From JABMMZ01 sp044357345 (GTDB taxonomy: Bacteria; Bacteroidota; Bacteroidia; NS11-12g; UBA955), in contig JBIKPR010000036.1 in the NCBI GenBank assembly GCA_044357345.1, forward strand, positions 1-26,495: DNA of 26,495 nt, in the 5' to 3' direction. A program made the position numbers and the translations under genes. Below are positions 1 to 7,319 of this stretch, piece by piece (position 1 is the stretch's first letter; each line of letters starts with the position of its first letter). The notes beneath the pieces were generated by a model, which saw nothing but the letters and a program-made list of their open reading frames with translations, was not told the origin of the DNA and did no database searches.

Positions 1-1
1 A

Positions 2-877
2 CCAGACTATTTGCGTTTTGACTTTAGCCATTTCTCTAAAATGACGGATGAAGAAATCGCAAAGGTTGAAGAAATTGTAAACGAAAAAATCTCGGAAAAC
101 ATTGCACTAGATGAAAAACGTATGATACCGATTAAACAAGCGGTAGAAGAATATGGCGCTACTGCTTTGTTTGGTGAAAAGTATGGCGACTTAGTGCGCG
201 TTATTACATTTGATCCTAAATATTCTGTTGAATTATGCGGTGGAACCCATGCTAAAAACACGGGATTAATTAGACGTTTTAAATTGATTTCAGAAAGTTC
301 AGTTGCTGCAGGTGTAAGAAGAATTGAAGCGATTACCAATGTAGCAGCAGACAATTATTATAAGGCAATTGAAACCCAAATGAAGAATTTGAATCTGATG
401 TTGGGTGAGCCTAAAGATTTGAGTATGGCGGTTCAAAAGCTGCAAACCGAGCGCTCTGAATTATTAAAAAAACTAGAGAAATTTGAATCGGATAAAGCCA
501 ATGAAGTAAAGAAATTACTTGTAGACAAAATACAAACCACTGGCAACGGATTAAATGTAATTTTTGAAAGAGTGGATGGCATTTCTGCAGAACATTTAAA
601 AAACATTTGCTTCCAAATGCGCAGTGAAAATGCACATTTATTTGGTGTGATCGCATCGGTAAATGAAGACAAACCAATGGTTACAGTCTTTGCTTCTGAT
701 TCATCGGTTAGCGACTATAGAATTAATTGTGGGAACATCGTTCGCGATTTAGCAAAATTGATTCAAGGTGGTGGCGGTGGACAGCCTTTCTTTGCCAGCG
801 CAGGAGGAAAAGACAGCAGTGGCATTCAGCAAGTTTTAGAAACTGGCAAAACGATGGCAGAAACCTTTAGTAAATAG
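2..877 (+). CDS. alaS: Alanyl-tRNA synthetase, C-terminal part (5' end outside window)
   Basis: This is the distal third of cytoplasmic alanyl-tRNA synthetase, which charges tRNA-Ala and edits mischarged Ser and Gly. The frame is open from base 2 and begins with PDYLRFDFSHF, the typical entry to the editing domain, so the first TTG at 11 is not the real start. Visible parts are the second half of the editing-domain zinc site (VELCGGTH, Cys and His, near 226-250), a helical coiled stretch (about 360-530), and the DHHA1-type C-Ala domain ending in the glycine-rich GGGGGQPFFASAGG segment (about 766-810). It runs convergent to rlmH, with 60 bases between the two stop codons. Identification is secure; only the catalytic N-terminal part is missing from view. 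Confidence 0.97.
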   Translation, partial: PDYLRFDFSHFSKMTDEEIAKVEEIVNEKISENIALDEKRMIPIKQAVEEYGATALFGEKYGDLVRVITFDPKYSVELCGGTHAKNTGLIRRFKLISESSVAAGVRRIEAITNVAADNYYKAIETQMKNLNLMLGEPKDLSMAVQKLQTERSELLKKLEKFESDKANEVKKLLVDKIQTTGNGLNVIFERVDGISAEHLKNICFQMRSENAHLFGVIASVNEDKPMVTVFASDSSVSDYRINCGNIVRDLAKLIQGGGGGQPFFASAGGKDSSGIQQVLETGKTMAETFSK

Positions 878-937
878 TCTAGAAAATCGAAGAGCGAATG
901 GTTTTTCGCAATGGATATCTTGTTAAACGCTAATTTA

Positions 938-1405
938 TCAATGGTGGTAACCGGTGCCATGGATAATGGTAAAACAACGGAAGAGTTGTTCTGCTAATAT
1001 AACGCGTACCATCTGGTGGTTAAAGGTCATGGCAGACAAGGAAATGGCCTCCCCTTTTTGTTTGATGCGCTCATCGAGTCCATATGAACCTCCGATAACG
1101 AAAACGATTTTAGAAAATTCAGTGCTCTTTTTTTGAAAGTGTTCTGCAAATTTTACTGAATTAAAGGTCTTCCCTATTTCATCCAAAAAGAATACAAACG
1201 ACTTATCAGGAATATGGGTTAAAAGCAATTCAGCTTCTGCTTCTTTTAGTTTATTGGGTGGAAGTTTATTGCCATTCTTAACATCAGGCAATTCTTTCCA
1301 ATCCAATTTGGCATACTTCCCTAATAATTTCAAGTATTTATCAAGCCCATCTTTAACATAGGCTTCGTTGGTCTTACCAATACTAATGATACTGATTTGC
1401 AGCAT
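938..1405 (-). CDS. rlmH: 23S rRNA (pseudouridine-1915 N3)-methyltransferase RlmH
   Basis: RlmH is a small SPOUT-class methyltransferase that acts as a homodimer on assembled 70S ribosomes and methylates pseudouridine 1915 in helix 69 of 23S rRNA. The 155-residue length is exactly that of the family. The trefoil-knot SAM site is visible as FVIGGSYGLDERI (about residues 102-113) preceded by FFLDEIGK (about 72-79). The protein ends in the invariant HGTGYHH C-terminus, which contributes to the active site. The ATG at 1405 lies only 6 bases after the T-tract of the terminator hairpin that follows the upstream OmpA-family gene, so there is little room for a dedicated promoter between them. Identification is secure. 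Confidence 0.97.
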   Translation of the reverse strand: MLQISIISIGKTNEAYVKDGLDKYLKLLGKYAKLDWKELPDVKNGNKLPPNKLKEAEAELLLTHIPDKSFVFFLDEIGKTFNSVKFAEHFQKKSTEFSKIVFVIGGSYGLDERIKQKGEAISLSAMTFNHQMVRVILAEQLFRCFTIIHGTGYHH

Positions 1406-1411
1406 ATGAAT

Positions 1412-1445
1412 AAAAAAGCAGGAGTTACCTTTCGATAAAACCTGC
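1412..1445 (-). terminator. Rho-independent terminator after the OmpA-family gene
   Basis: On the minus strand a GCAGG/CCTGC stem (1441-1445 with 1418-1422) encloses an inner TTATC-GAAA-GGTAA stem (1425-1438) capped by a GNRA-type tetraloop. It is followed by six T residues (1417-1412). It sits 21 bases past the stop codon of the OmpA-family gene and directly in front of rlmH. Confidence 0.75.
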
Positions 1446-1466
1446 CTTTAATTTATATTTTATTGA

Positions 1467-2462
1467 TTATTGAGAACTTAAGATAGACAACAATTCATCT
1501 AATTTAGGTGTCAAAATAATTTCAGTTCTTCTGTTTTTTGCTCTAGCCTCTGGCGTGTTAGCCGGATCGATTGGGAAAGATTCACCGCGACCAGCAGAAG
1601 TAACGCGACGAGGATCTACAGCACCAACAGAAGTTAGTATACGAGCAATAGAGGTGGCACGCAATACACTAAGGTCTAGATTATCTTTAATGGTAGAAGA
1701 TTTCATTGGCACATTGTCGGTATGACCTTCAACCAATATACTTACATCGTTGTTTGCGTTTAACGCCTTTGCTAAGGCCAATAAAGCTTGTTCACCTTTT
1801 GGGTCTACAGCGATACTACCAGATTTAAATAAAAGCTTCTCTTCCATACTAACATATACTTTTCCATTGCGTACTTCAACGGTTAGTCCTTGGTTTTGAA
1901 AACCTAACAAAGCTTTCTGAATGCTTGCTTTAAGTGCCAAAACAGCACTGTCTTTCGCTTTCAATATGGCTTCTAGTTCAGCAACTCTTTTTTCTCTAAC
2001 TTTCAAATCGCTTTGAGCGGTGGCAAGACTGGCTGATAAATCGCGGTTTTTATTTTGAGACATCATCAAAGAAGCTTCTTTTTCATTCAGCTCTCTTTCT
2101 TTATTTTTCAGCGCTTCATTTTTTGCATTTAAATCGGTTGTCAAACGGCCGTTTTCATAACGGTTGTTTTCAATTATTTTTTGAGCCGTTTCTTCCGATT
2201 GTTCATATAATTTCTTGGTTCTTTCAAGTGCAGTAAAGCATTCTAATGAATCTGCTTGTAAGCCCAACATTCTAGTTTTGAGAACCGCATTGTTGTCATT
2301 GCAATTAAGCAAATTGGCATTAGCACTTGACAATTGTGTGCTGCACTCTGAATTTGATTTTTGACAAACATCATATTTTGCTTGTAAGTCGTCCAATTTC
2401 CTTTGCGGAACACAAGCCACAATTAGGCAAGCCGCAGCAAATATTTTTAAAGAATGTTTCAT
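1467..2462 (-). CDS. OmpA-family peptidoglycan-binding lipoprotein with coiled coil
   Basis: The predicted product is an outer-membrane or periplasmic lipoprotein that tethers the envelope to peptidoglycan. The N-terminus has a lipoprotein signal with the lipobox LIVAC and acceptor Cys17. Residues about 22-185 are charged, heptad-like and coiled-coil forming, with several cysteines (33, 40, 54, 75). Residues about 205-318 form an OmpA C-terminal domain with EGHTDN (245-250), the NLDLSVLRA segment whose Asp is expected to bind diaminopimelate, and NRRTEI (310-315) with the conserved Arg. There are no transmembrane helices apart from the signal, which argues against MotB. A perfect -7 box lies 25 bases upstream and a terminator follows, so the gene is probably monocistronic. 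The function assignment is by family; the exact partner is unknown. Confidence 0.9.
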   Translation of the reverse strand: MKHSLKIFAAACLIVACVPQRKLDDLQAKYDVCQKSNSECSTQLSSANANLLNCNDNNAVLKTRMLGLQADSLECFTALERTKKLYEQSEETAQKIIENNRYENGRLTTDLNAKNEALKNKERELNEKEASLMMSQNKNRDLSASLATAQSDLKVREKRVAELEAILKAKDSAVLALKASIQKALLGFQNQGLTVEVRNGKVYVSMEEKLLFKSGSIAVDPKGEQALLALAKALNANNDVSILVEGHTDNVPMKSSTIKDNLDLSVLRATSIARILTSVGAVDPRRVTSAGRGESFPIDPANTPEARAKNRRTEIILTPKLDELLSILSSQ

Positions 2463-2487
2463 TTTAAACGAATTTATATTAACCTAT

Positions 2488-2495
2488 CAAAGATA
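2488..2495 (-). promoter_or_regulatory. Bacteroidota-type -7 box of the OmpA-family gene
   Basis: The minus strand reads TATCTTTG, a perfect TAnnTTTG match, ending 25 bases before the ATG at 2462. A TTTC lies 18 bases further upstream and could serve as a weak -33 element. This is a pattern match only. Confidence 0.5.
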
Positions 2496-2567
2496 CAACA
2501 GATATTAGACGCAGAAATTCGAGTTGTAAACAAGACCATACGAATGTATTTTTTAGAACACAGAAAC

Positions 2568-2601
2568 AAAAAAGGCAGAATGTTTCCATACTGCCTTTTT
2601 T
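2568..2601 (-). terminator. Rho-independent terminator of the cytochrome/YceI/DUF5777 operon
   Basis: This is an 11-base-pair perfect inverted repeat (2568-2578 with 2591-2601) of an AAAAAAGGCAG arm and its complement, with a 12-base loop. It lies 21 bases past the stop of the DUF5777 gene. Both sides carry A/T tracts, so it could work in both directions, but only minus-strand genes flank it. Confidence 0.85.
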
Positions 2602-2622
2602 AAATATTTTTGAAGTAAAAAA

Positions 2623-3570
2623 CTAACCTCTACCGATGTAGAATACTCTTGAAATGTTAAATCCAAAATGCACTCCTCCCTTCAACCAATCGCCTGTATT
2701 TTCTGCTACAAAACCTTTTTCATTCATAAATCTAGAATTGGTGAAATGTAATTGAAAAACGTGTCCACCAGTTTCAATGTCAAAACCTATAGACAATGAA
2801 TTGTGGTAGCTTGATTTTATTTGGTTTGGGAACACATAAAAGTACTCATAGGTCAAAGCCGTTTTTCTGGTAATTTTATTTCTACCACCAAATCCAATGC
2901 TAAACACATCGTTTTTGAACTTTTGAGAATCAATTAAATTTCTGTGCACTAAGGTTGGCATTATTTGAAAAGAAAAATTCTTATTTACTTTCTTAGATAC
3001 GAGCAACTGATGGGCATAATACAATCTGTGGGTGTAGTAGTATGGATCAATTTGGGTATTGGTGTTCTTCTCGGTTTGCAAAGCAATATTAGAATACAAG
3101 GCAATGCTAACTGGTCTTTTCTTATCCCCTTTGGCTTGACGCATTATTTTCCATTTGATGCTTCCATCATAAATTTTCCCTACATTGCTTCTGCCAATTT
3201 CAACGTTTAACAAATCAGAGATACCGTAAGTGAAACTCATTCTTTGAAATGCTTGATCAAGTCCCCATAATTGGTAGGCTCCTTGATTGACTTCACCAAA
3301 ACGGTGGCAAATTCTAAAATCCAAGTTTTGTTTACCAATCATTTCAGTGCTTTGAGAATTAATAACTCTAGTACCTTTGAAAACGTTGGTTTCAAAATCA
3401 GGGCCTAAATCGATATCCATTAATCCATCCAACATACTGCTGGTATCTGCAATAAAACCAGGTGTATCTGATATAACTGTTGGAACTGTTTCTAATTTTT
3501 TAGATGTATCAATTTGGGCATTAATATTTCCCAAGGATAAACTTAAAACTGCAAATAAAATTTTTCTCAT
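2623..3570 (-). CDS. DUF5777-type secreted beta-barrel protein
   Basis: The 315-residue protein has a signal peptide (residues 1-18, ending near NINAQ) and resembles the Bacteroidota DUF5777 beta-barrel family. The features I use are the FRICHRFGEVNQGAYQLWGLD segment near residues 86-106, the FTYGISDLLNVEIGR stretch, and alternating hydrophobic strands to the end, with a basic-aromatic C-terminal part. It is probably an outer-membrane or surface barrel of unknown substrate. Its ATG overlaps the stop codon of the upstream YceI gene in the ATGA arrangement, so the two are very likely translationally coupled. It is the last gene of the five-gene unit and is followed by a strong terminator. The family call is from memory of typical members, so the biochemical role is open. 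Confidence 0.8.
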   Translation of the reverse strand: MRKILFAVLSLSLGNINAQIDTSKKLETVPTVISDTPGFIADTSSMLDGLMDIDLGPDFETNVFKGTRVINSQSTEMIGKQNLDFRICHRFGEVNQGAYQLWGLDQAFQRMSFTYGISDLLNVEIGRSNVGKIYDGSIKWKIMRQAKGDKKRPVSIALYSNIALQTEKNTNTQIDPYYYTHRLYYAHQLLVSKKVNKNFSFQIMPTLVHRNLIDSQKFKNDVFSIGFGGRNKITRKTALTYEYFYVFPNQIKSSYHNSLSIGFDIETGGHVFQLHFTNSRFMNEKGFVAENTGDWLKGGVHFGFNISRVFYIGRG

Positions 3571-4112
3571 TTTTTGGTGTAGTCCATGATAATATCGACC
3601 GTAATTTCTTCTGCGATTTTTGCACCTGCTGTTGCTGGAATAGAAATGTTATAATCTTTTGGTTTAACCTTCAGAGCAGATGTGGCAGTAACCTTGCCGC
3701 CTTTAACAACGATGGTAGCAGTTCCTGTTACATCTTTGGTAACGTTTTTAATGGTTAATTTACCCGTGTAGTTTATTTTGTAAGAACCATCTTTGGTAAA
3801 ATCAACTTTAGTAATGTCTGTAACAGTTCCTTTAAAACTAGCTTTCGGATATTTGTCACTTTCCGCATAGCTTTCGTTGAAATGGTCTTCCATTAGTTGG
3901 TTGGTAAAGTCAAAGCCTTTCATTAGAAGAGAAAACTCCAAGGCACCAGTGGTGCTATTAAGCATACTTACAACTTTTCTGTTTTCAGCTTTGATGTCTT
4001 CCAAAGTGGTATGGGAATCAAATTTAATGGTTCCTGTTTTTGTGAAATACAATTGTGCATTTGCAGCAAAAGAACCTATTAACAGAGCGGTTATTAAAAC
4101 AATTTTTTTCAT
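3567..4112 (-). CDS. YceI-family periplasmic lipid/isoprenoid-binding protein
   Basis: YceI proteins are secreted lipocalin-like barrels; structurally studied members bind polyisoprenoid or quinone-like lipids. This protein has a clean signal peptide (about residues 1-19, cleavage after ANA before QLY). The family pattern follows: GTIKFDSHTTLEDIKAEN near the start, then DFTNQLMEDHFNESYAESDKYPKASFKG, the usual core in which the HFN-ESYAESDKYP stretch stands for the canonical HL-S-DFFDVEKYP. The 181-residue length is normal. It lies 32 bases behind the OB-fold gene and overlaps the DUF5777 gene by 4 bases. Together with two upstream cytochrome-like lipoproteins this suggests a role at the lipid or quinone interface of an envelope redox module, which is inference. 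Confidence 0.9.
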   Translation of the reverse strand: MKKIVLITALLIGSFAANAQLYFTKTGTIKFDSHTTLEDIKAENRKVVSMLNSTTGALEFSLLMKGFDFTNQLMEDHFNESYAESDKYPKASFKGTVTDITKVDFTKDGSYKINYTGKLTIKNVTKDVTGTATIVVKGGKVTATSALKVKPKDYNISIPATAGAKIAEEITVDIIMDYTKK

Positions 4113-4144
4113 ATTTTTATGTGGTTATACTTTTATTATTACAA

Positions 4145-4564
4145 TTATTCTGCCAATTTACAACGGTCTAAATACACGTCCATATTGATGCCATTGCAAA
4201 AACCGGCAATGATTACCTTACTACCTATAATAAGTGTTTTAACTTTAGGATTTTCAAGAGTGTCCATTTCACACAATACAGTTCCCATCATACCATTGGT
4301 TGCATAGCTAATCGTATATCGCATGTTGTTGTATTGTATATCTGAAATATCGCCGCTCACTTTGATAACCTTTCCCAGATACAATTTGTTGGCACTATCT
4401 TCATTCAATTCATATTGTCCGAAAAGGTCTTTGGCATCCACAGACACCATTTGGGCTGATTTTAGAGGGTCTTCGTGCTTTGCTCCATAATAGAACACAA
4501 AAAAGTAAACCGCAATTCCGGAGATTAATCCAATGGCCAAAAGCCAGATTATAATTTTTTTCAT
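4145..4564 (-). CDS. Membrane-anchored OB-fold protein (tRNA_anti-like family)
   Basis: The 139-residue protein has one N-terminal transmembrane anchor (about residues 4-25) followed by a small OB-fold domain exported to the periplasm. The recognisable pattern of the Bacteroidota tRNA_anti-like group is present: LGKVIKVSGDISDI (strand 1-2), GTVLCEMD, and the closing GFCNGINMDVYLDRCKL with Cys and Asp at the usual places. The family name reflects fold similarity only; a tRNA role is not expected for an exported domain. It sits 19 bases after a cytochrome-like gene and 32 bases before yceI, so it is inside the operon. A CcmE-like haem-chaperone role would suit the neighbourhood, but I do not see the CcmE haem-binding His/Tyr motif, so I do not claim it. 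Confidence 0.75.
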   Translation of the reverse strand: MKKIIIWLLAIGLISGIAVYFFVFYYGAKHEDPLKSAQMVSVDAKDLFGQYELNEDSANKLYLGKVIKVSGDISDIQYNNMRYTISYATNGMMGTVLCEMDTLENPKVKTLIIGSKVIIAGFCNGINMDVYLDRCKLAE

Positions 4565-4583
4565 TAGAATAAGATATTATTTT

Positions 4584-4955
4584 TTAATTTTCTGGGGCAC
4601 CACGTTTTATCCATGCCTCTACTTTAGAGATGTCACAATCAGATAATTTACCAATAGGTGGCATGTTTTTACTTCCGCCGCTAACATATTTCAGTGCATT
4701 TATAAGTTTATCACCCGCAATAGTTGCTTGAGTTCCTGCATAGGTTTGCAATACAATTGAGCCATTTGGATTCGCTGAGGTATGACAGCCCTGATTCAAA
4801 CAATTATTGGTCATAATTGGCTTAATGTGGGTATTGAAATTCATTTTGACTGTGTCGCAAGTTGAACTTGGATACAATTTATCCGCTTTGTCGTAATAGC
4901 ATGAATTCATTGAAATTCCAACTATGACAATTGTTAACAAGAAAGAACCTTTCAT
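4584..4955 (-). CDS. Small c-type-cytochrome-like lipoprotein with a CX4CH motif
   Basis: The 123-residue protein has a lipoprotein signal (lipobox near SMNSC, Cys19). It carries a single cytochrome-c-like domain with an extended haem-attachment-type motif CLNQGCH (Cys52, Cys57, His58) instead of CXXCH. A candidate distal ligand is Met98 in KNMPPIG. Two further cysteines (33 in STCDT, 107 in SDCDI) are placed like those of the second domain of the upstream gene product and may form a disulfide. The end, KVEAWIKRGAPEN, matches the helix that closes these Bacteroidota and planctomycete-type cytochrome domains. It lies 7 bases behind the two-domain homologue, so the pair looks like a duplication. 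Whether haem is covalently attached at CX4CH is not shown by sequence. Confidence 0.8.
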   Translation of the reverse strand: MKGSFLLTIVIVGISMNSCYYDKADKLYPSSTCDTVKMNFNTHIKPIMTNNCLNQGCHTSANPNGSIVLQTYAGTQATIAGDKLINALKYVSGGSKNMPPIGKLSDCDISKVEAWIKRGAPEN

Positions 4956-4962
4956 CTTAAGA

Positions 4963-5646
4963 TTAATTATTTAAAGCCCCAGCATTAATCCATTTAGTGA
5001 TTTTTTTCAAATCACAATCCGATAAATATGTATACACACTTGGCATTGCTTGGTAGCCCGATTGGTGTTTAATTGCACCCAATAAACGACCATTATCAAC
5101 CAAAGCTTTTACAGAAGAATATGAATTCAACAACACAGTTCCTGATTGGTGGCATGCGATACAATTGGTATTTATAATTTTTGTGATTGAACCAGAGTAG
5201 GTAAACAAAGTGGTATCGCATCCTGAATTACAAAAGTTATTTTTTGCACCTTGGTTGATCCACTTTTTAATTTTATCCATCTGATCTTGGGTCATTGAAC
5301 CCGCAGGAGGCATATTTCCATTTATAATCTCTTTATACAACTTGCTGTCTATAGCCTTACCTGGTTTAACTTGGCTACGAATGCTTGCATAAGAATTCAA
5401 AACAATACCTTCGGCTTGGGTTATATTATCATGGCAACCAGCTTGCGCACAATTAGAAGTAATCATGGGTAAAATTTCATTTACGAAATATACCGTATCA
5501 GGACTACAATTTGTACCATTATTTGTAGAATCAATTGGCGTAACAGTATTTCCGTTTCCAATTTTTTCCTTAGGTTGGTGTTCACAAGCAACAAAAACCA
5601 TACTTAGCATAAATAGAGAAATCCAATTTACTTTTATTTTAAACAT
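4963..5646 (-). CDS. Two-domain c-type-cytochrome-like lipoprotein
   Basis: This is the first gene of the operon. From the ATG at 5646 the product is 227 residues: a lipoprotein signal with lipobox MVFVAC (Cys21), then two tandem cytochrome-like domains. Domain 1 has CAQAGCH (Cys66-X4-Cys71-His72) and Met112 in GNMPPAG. Domain 2 has a canonical CIACH (Cys162, Cys165, His166) and Met201 in QAMPS. Both close with a KKWIN-GA-NN / TKWINAGALNN helix. The frame extends to a TTG at 5658, but that codon is part of a TAnnTTTG box and the ATG gives a better signal peptide, so I use the ATG. The likely role is electron transfer in the periplasm or at the cell surface; the partner is unknown. Confidence 0.8.
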   Translation of the reverse strand: MFKIKVNWISLFMLSMVFVACEHQPKEKIGNGNTVTPIDSTNNGTNCSPDTVYFVNEILPMITSNCAQAGCHDNITQAEGIVLNSYASIRSQVKPGKAIDSKLYKEIINGNMPPAGSMTQDQMDKIKKWINQGAKNNFCNSGCDTTLFTYSGSITKIINTNCIACHQSGTVLLNSYSSVKALVDNGRLLGAIKHQSGYQAMPSVYTYLSDCDLKKITKWINAGALNN

Positions 5647-5655
5647 ATTGCACTT

Positions 5656-5663
5656 CAAATTTA
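5656..5663 (-). promoter_or_regulatory. Proximal candidate -7 box of the cytochrome operon
   Basis: The minus strand reads TAAATTTG, a perfect TAnnTTTG match, ending 9 bases before the ATG at 5646. Use of this box would give a leader of only a few bases. No good -33 element is seen at the usual distance, so it competes with the distal candidate at 5745-5752. Confidence 0.35.
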
Positions 5664-5744
5664 AAATATTAAAATGACAAATTGAGTGATTAAGGTCACT
5701 TTTGGTATAATTGACAATATAGTAATGTAACCCAAAAACGAGAA

Positions 5745-5752
5745 CAAAAGTA
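5745..5752 (-). promoter_or_regulatory. Distal candidate -7 box of the cytochrome operon
   Basis: The minus strand reads TACTTTTG (perfect TAnnTTTG) about 100 bases upstream of the ATG at 5646. A TTG lies 19 bases further upstream and suits a -33 element. Both elements are present, so this is the better of the two candidates by spacing. Confidence 0.45.
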
Positions 5753-5811
5753 TGTAATGCATCAAAAAATGCAATTGTGGTTAAAAGAATATCTACTTAA
5801 AACCTGAAAGA

Positions 5812-7155
5812 TTAGATCTCTCTATTCACATCCCATTGCTCTAGGTAATCGGCTACCCTTCTTACAAAAGCACCACCCAAAGCACCGTCTACTACCCTAT
5901 GGTCGTAACTATGGCTCAAGAACATCATGTGTCTAATAGCAATTACATCACCGTATTCAGTTTCTAAAACAGCTGGTTTTTTGCGGATTGCACCAACGGC
6001 CAAAATAGCTACTTGTGGTTGGTTGATAATAGGTGTACCCATTACGTTTCCAAAAGTACCAACATTGGTAATGGTATAAGTTCCTCCTGATATTTCATCT
6101 GGAGTTAATTTGTTTTCTCTTGCTCTTCTTGCTAAATCGTTGACATCTTTAACCAAACCAAGCAAGTTTTTTGTATCCGCATTTTTAATTACTGGAACAA
6201 TTAAGTTTCCTGATGGCAAAGCTGCAGCCATTCCAATATTGATGTTTTTACGTTTTACAATATTGGTTCCATCCAATGAAATATTAATCATCGGAAAATC
6301 TTTGATGGCTTTTACAACAGCCTCAATAAAAATTGGAGTGAAAGTGATTTTTTCACCTTCTTTTTTCTCAAACTTCGATTTGATTTTCTCTCTCCATTGA
6401 ACCAAATTGGTAACATCTGCTTCAACAAAAGATGTAACGTGTGGGCTGGTTGTTACACTCATCACCATATGATCAGCAATAATCTTGCGCATACGGTCCA
6501 TTTCAATAATTTCATCACCCGGCATCAACGTCACTTTAGAAGCCGTCGGCTTGGATTCTGCTGGCTTACTTAAAGGAACAGCTGCAACTGGTGCAGGTGT
6601 GCTTGCAGTTGAAACGGCATTTTGTGCAGATCGACCACCTTCAACGTATTTAAGTATGTCTGCTTTTGTTACACGGTTGTCTTTACCTGAACCAGGGATA
6701 CGGTCAAGCTCAGCCATACCAATTCCTTCAGTTCTTGCTATATTCAATACCAAAGGAGAATAGAATCTTCCTTCTTCAGAATTTGCTAATGAAACCATAT
6801 TGCTTGCTGCTTCAACTGATTGCTGTGCAACAGCAGCTGCTTGAACTACATTCTCAATTTTAACTTCAGTTTTCGCAACAGGTGCAGGAGCAGAATTGCT
6901 TGCTACAGCAGAGGCATCAGAACCAATTAAAGCAATTGCAGCACCTACAGGTACAACATCACCCTCATTCCAAAGTTTCTTAATTAAAACACCCTCTCCT
7001 GTTGAAGGAACTTCTGAGTCAACCTTATCTGTTGCAATTTCAACAACTGCTTCATCTAATTTGATGGTATCACCTTCGTTCTTCAACCATTTGGTAATGG
7101 TAGCTTCTGCTATACTTTCGCCCATTTTAGGCATGATTAATTCAAACTGCGCCAT
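5812..7155 (-). CDS. 2-oxoacid dehydrogenase E2 (dihydrolipoamide acyltransferase)
   Basis: This is the core acyltransferase of a 2-oxoacid dehydrogenase complex. It moves the acyl group from the lipoyl arm to CoA. From the ATG at 7155 the protein is 447 residues. One lipoyl domain spans 2-77, with the lipoylated Lys44 in EIATDKVDSEVP. An Ala/Pro-rich linker is followed by an E3/E1-binding domain (about 130-172, YSPLVLNIARTEGI and RVTKADILKYV). A second linker leads to the catalytic domain (about 215-447), with active-site His419 and Asp423 in HRVVDG. The frame extends to 7182, but a perfect -7 box at 7172-7179 lies inside that extension and MAQFELIMPKMGES is the usual start. The sequence fits the branched-chain or 2-oxoglutarate type rather than a three-lipoyl pyruvate enzyme; E1 and E3 genes are not in the window, so substrate is undecided. 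Confidence 0.93.
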   Translation of the reverse strand: MAQFELIMPKMGESIAEATITKWLKNEGDTIKLDEAVVEIATDKVDSEVPSTGEGVLIKKLWNEGDVVPVGAAIALIGSDASAVASNSAPAPVAKTEVKIENVVQAAAVAQQSVEAASNMVSLANSEEGRFYSPLVLNIARTEGIGMAELDRIPGSGKDNRVTKADILKYVEGGRSAQNAVSTASTPAPVAAVPLSKPAESKPTASKVTLMPGDEIIEMDRMRKIIADHMVMSVTTSPHVTSFVEADVTNLVQWREKIKSKFEKKEGEKITFTPIFIEAVVKAIKDFPMINISLDGTNIVKRKNINIGMAAALPSGNLIVPVIKNADTKNLLGLVKDVNDLARRARENKLTPDEISGGTYTITNVGTFGNVMGTPIINQPQVAILAVGAIRKKPAVLETEYGDVIAIRHMMFLSHSYDHRVVDGALGGAFVRRVADYLEQWDVNREI

Positions 7156-7171
7156 ATTCTTATTTAGGGGG

Positions 7172-7179
7172 CAAAAATA
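7172..7179 (-). promoter_or_regulatory. -7 box of the E2 gene
   Basis: The minus strand reads TATTTTTG (perfect TAnnTTTG), ending 16 bases before the ATG at 7155. It places the transcription start around 7165 and so decides the E2 start codon: the longer ORF start at 7182 would lie upstream of the promoter. Confidence 0.55.
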
Positions 7180-7319
7180 CAATTTAATTTGAAAATTTTT
7201 GAATTAATTCAACACAGCTTTTTACCATCCATTTAAGTGTCAAACAAATGGGTGTAAACAAATTGAAATTTAGATTTAGAAATACAATTGGAGTACTTTA
7301 AATTCGCATTTTAAGTATT

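Noticed and set aside
894..909. GCGAA/TTCGC hairpin between alaS and rlmH
   Set aside because: The stem is only 5 base pairs with no T-tract on either strand, so it is not a convincing terminator.
4145..4564. CcmE haem chaperone
   Set aside because: The OB-fold and anchor are compatible and cytochromes are adjacent, but the C-terminal haem-binding His/Tyr motif of CcmE is absent and the end matches the tRNA_anti-like group instead.
6110..7192. Several open frames antisense to the E2 gene
   Set aside because: They are shadows of the E2 reading frame, with low-complexity translations mirroring its Ala/Pro linkers and no recognisable domain or start signal.
7299..7306. TAAATTCG as -7 box of the MFS gene
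   Set aside because: It has one mismatch in the core TTTG and no -33 partner; too weak to list as a promoter.
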